Assembly: GCA_043228905.1 (NCBI GenBank)
Contig: JBHGNT010000004.1
Coordinates: forward strand, 1,426,001-1,490,000
Direction of reading: 5' to 3'
Origin: Azolla caroliniana
Taxonomy: Eukaryota > Polypodiophyta
DNA: 64,000 bases
Positions 63,706-64,000 of this stretch are shown piece after piece (position 1 is the stretch's first letter; each line of letters starts with the position of its first letter). Position numbers and translations under genes: made by a program. Below the pieces are notes generated by a model. The model had not been told where the DNA came from. It made no database searches and saw nothing but the letters and a program-made list of their open reading frames with translations.

Positions 63706-64000
63706 AGGAAAGAGGAAAAAGGGTTCATGATTAAGCATAAGAGGGGATGAAGTGTAAAGAACCACCAAGAACAATTTGAGCGCACCCAAATCGTTTAACA
63801 CACTTGGTGTAAGTGAGGCATAATAAGAGATAGAGGAAGGGGAGAGAGATGAGAGATTAATCACTAATAACAAAACTAGAAACAAGTTAAAACATAACCA
63901 TAAGCTTAATAGTCTATATGAGAGAGAGGGAGAGATTAAGGAGACTAATTTTAATTAAGAAAAAGGAAAAGTTACAATACGATGGATAAATGGGATTGGT
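63706..64000. other. Unassigned right end
   Basis: A/G-rich sequence with no recognisable gene, RNA or repeat. Confidence 0.4.

Noticed and set aside
1-64000. CRISPR arrays, operons or prokaryotic systems
   Set aside because: The genes have spliceosomal introns and plant transposons; tandem repeats here lack the regular repeat-spacer structure of CRISPR.

Overview
The window is nuclear DNA from a land plant. The genes carry spliceosomal GT-AG introns, one is a plant PLS-type PPR gene, one is a SUVR-type SET-domain methyltransferase, one is an organelle-targeted RadA homologue, and most of the rest is Copia, Gypsy, LINE and MITE-like repeat sequence. A large, repeat-rich genome is likely. The sequence alone does not tell me whether it is a fern or a seed plant.

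Layout. Positions 1-1072 (minus) hold the N-terminal part of an intron-less PPR gene that runs off the left edge. A foldback element lies at 1571-3077. From 4738 to 25712 (minus) I reconstruct a histone-lysine methyltransferase of the SUVR type. Twelve phase-consistent exons (4738-11922) encode the pre-SET, SET and post-SET domains. Three further exons (20827-25712) carry a WIYLD/UBA-like N-terminus and a long disordered region, and at least one linking exon is not found. Its introns contain at least five LINE fragments, a decayed Copia element, a 9-bp-TSD MITE and tandem duplications. From 26.5 to 38 kb there is no convincing host gene. That stretch holds TIR elements, a probable Gypsy LTR with about eight roughly 100-bp tandem repeats, a LINE zf-RVT remnant, a broken Copia, a foldback whose arms carry heat-shock elements and TATA boxes facing inwards, and a palindromic satellite-like array.

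38-50.6 kb is a three-level nest. A Gypsy element with long gag and pol frames but no integrase is split by a Copia element (40148-47963). That Copia is itself split, inside its pol reading frame, by an internally deleted relative (43732-46037) with 281-bp LTRs that I read as identical and a clean 5-bp target duplication.

From 53137 to the right edge lies the RADA gene (plus). Five exons cover the transit region, the C4 zinc finger and Walker A. The gene then enters an intron longer than 8 kb that contains a MULE-like TIR element, itself split by a nearly intact Copia (56446-61205, minus). The remaining RADA exons are not in the window. The right end has tandem duplications and a short TTTAGGG-like interstitial tract.

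How it fits together: three host genes stand among layers of retrotransposons, and the sequence allows the relative insertion order to be read at several places. SUVR proteins are known to act on transposon chromatin, and here the SUVR gene is itself heavily loaded with transposons. All gene models come from reading codons, splice sites and phases by eye. No database search was possible.
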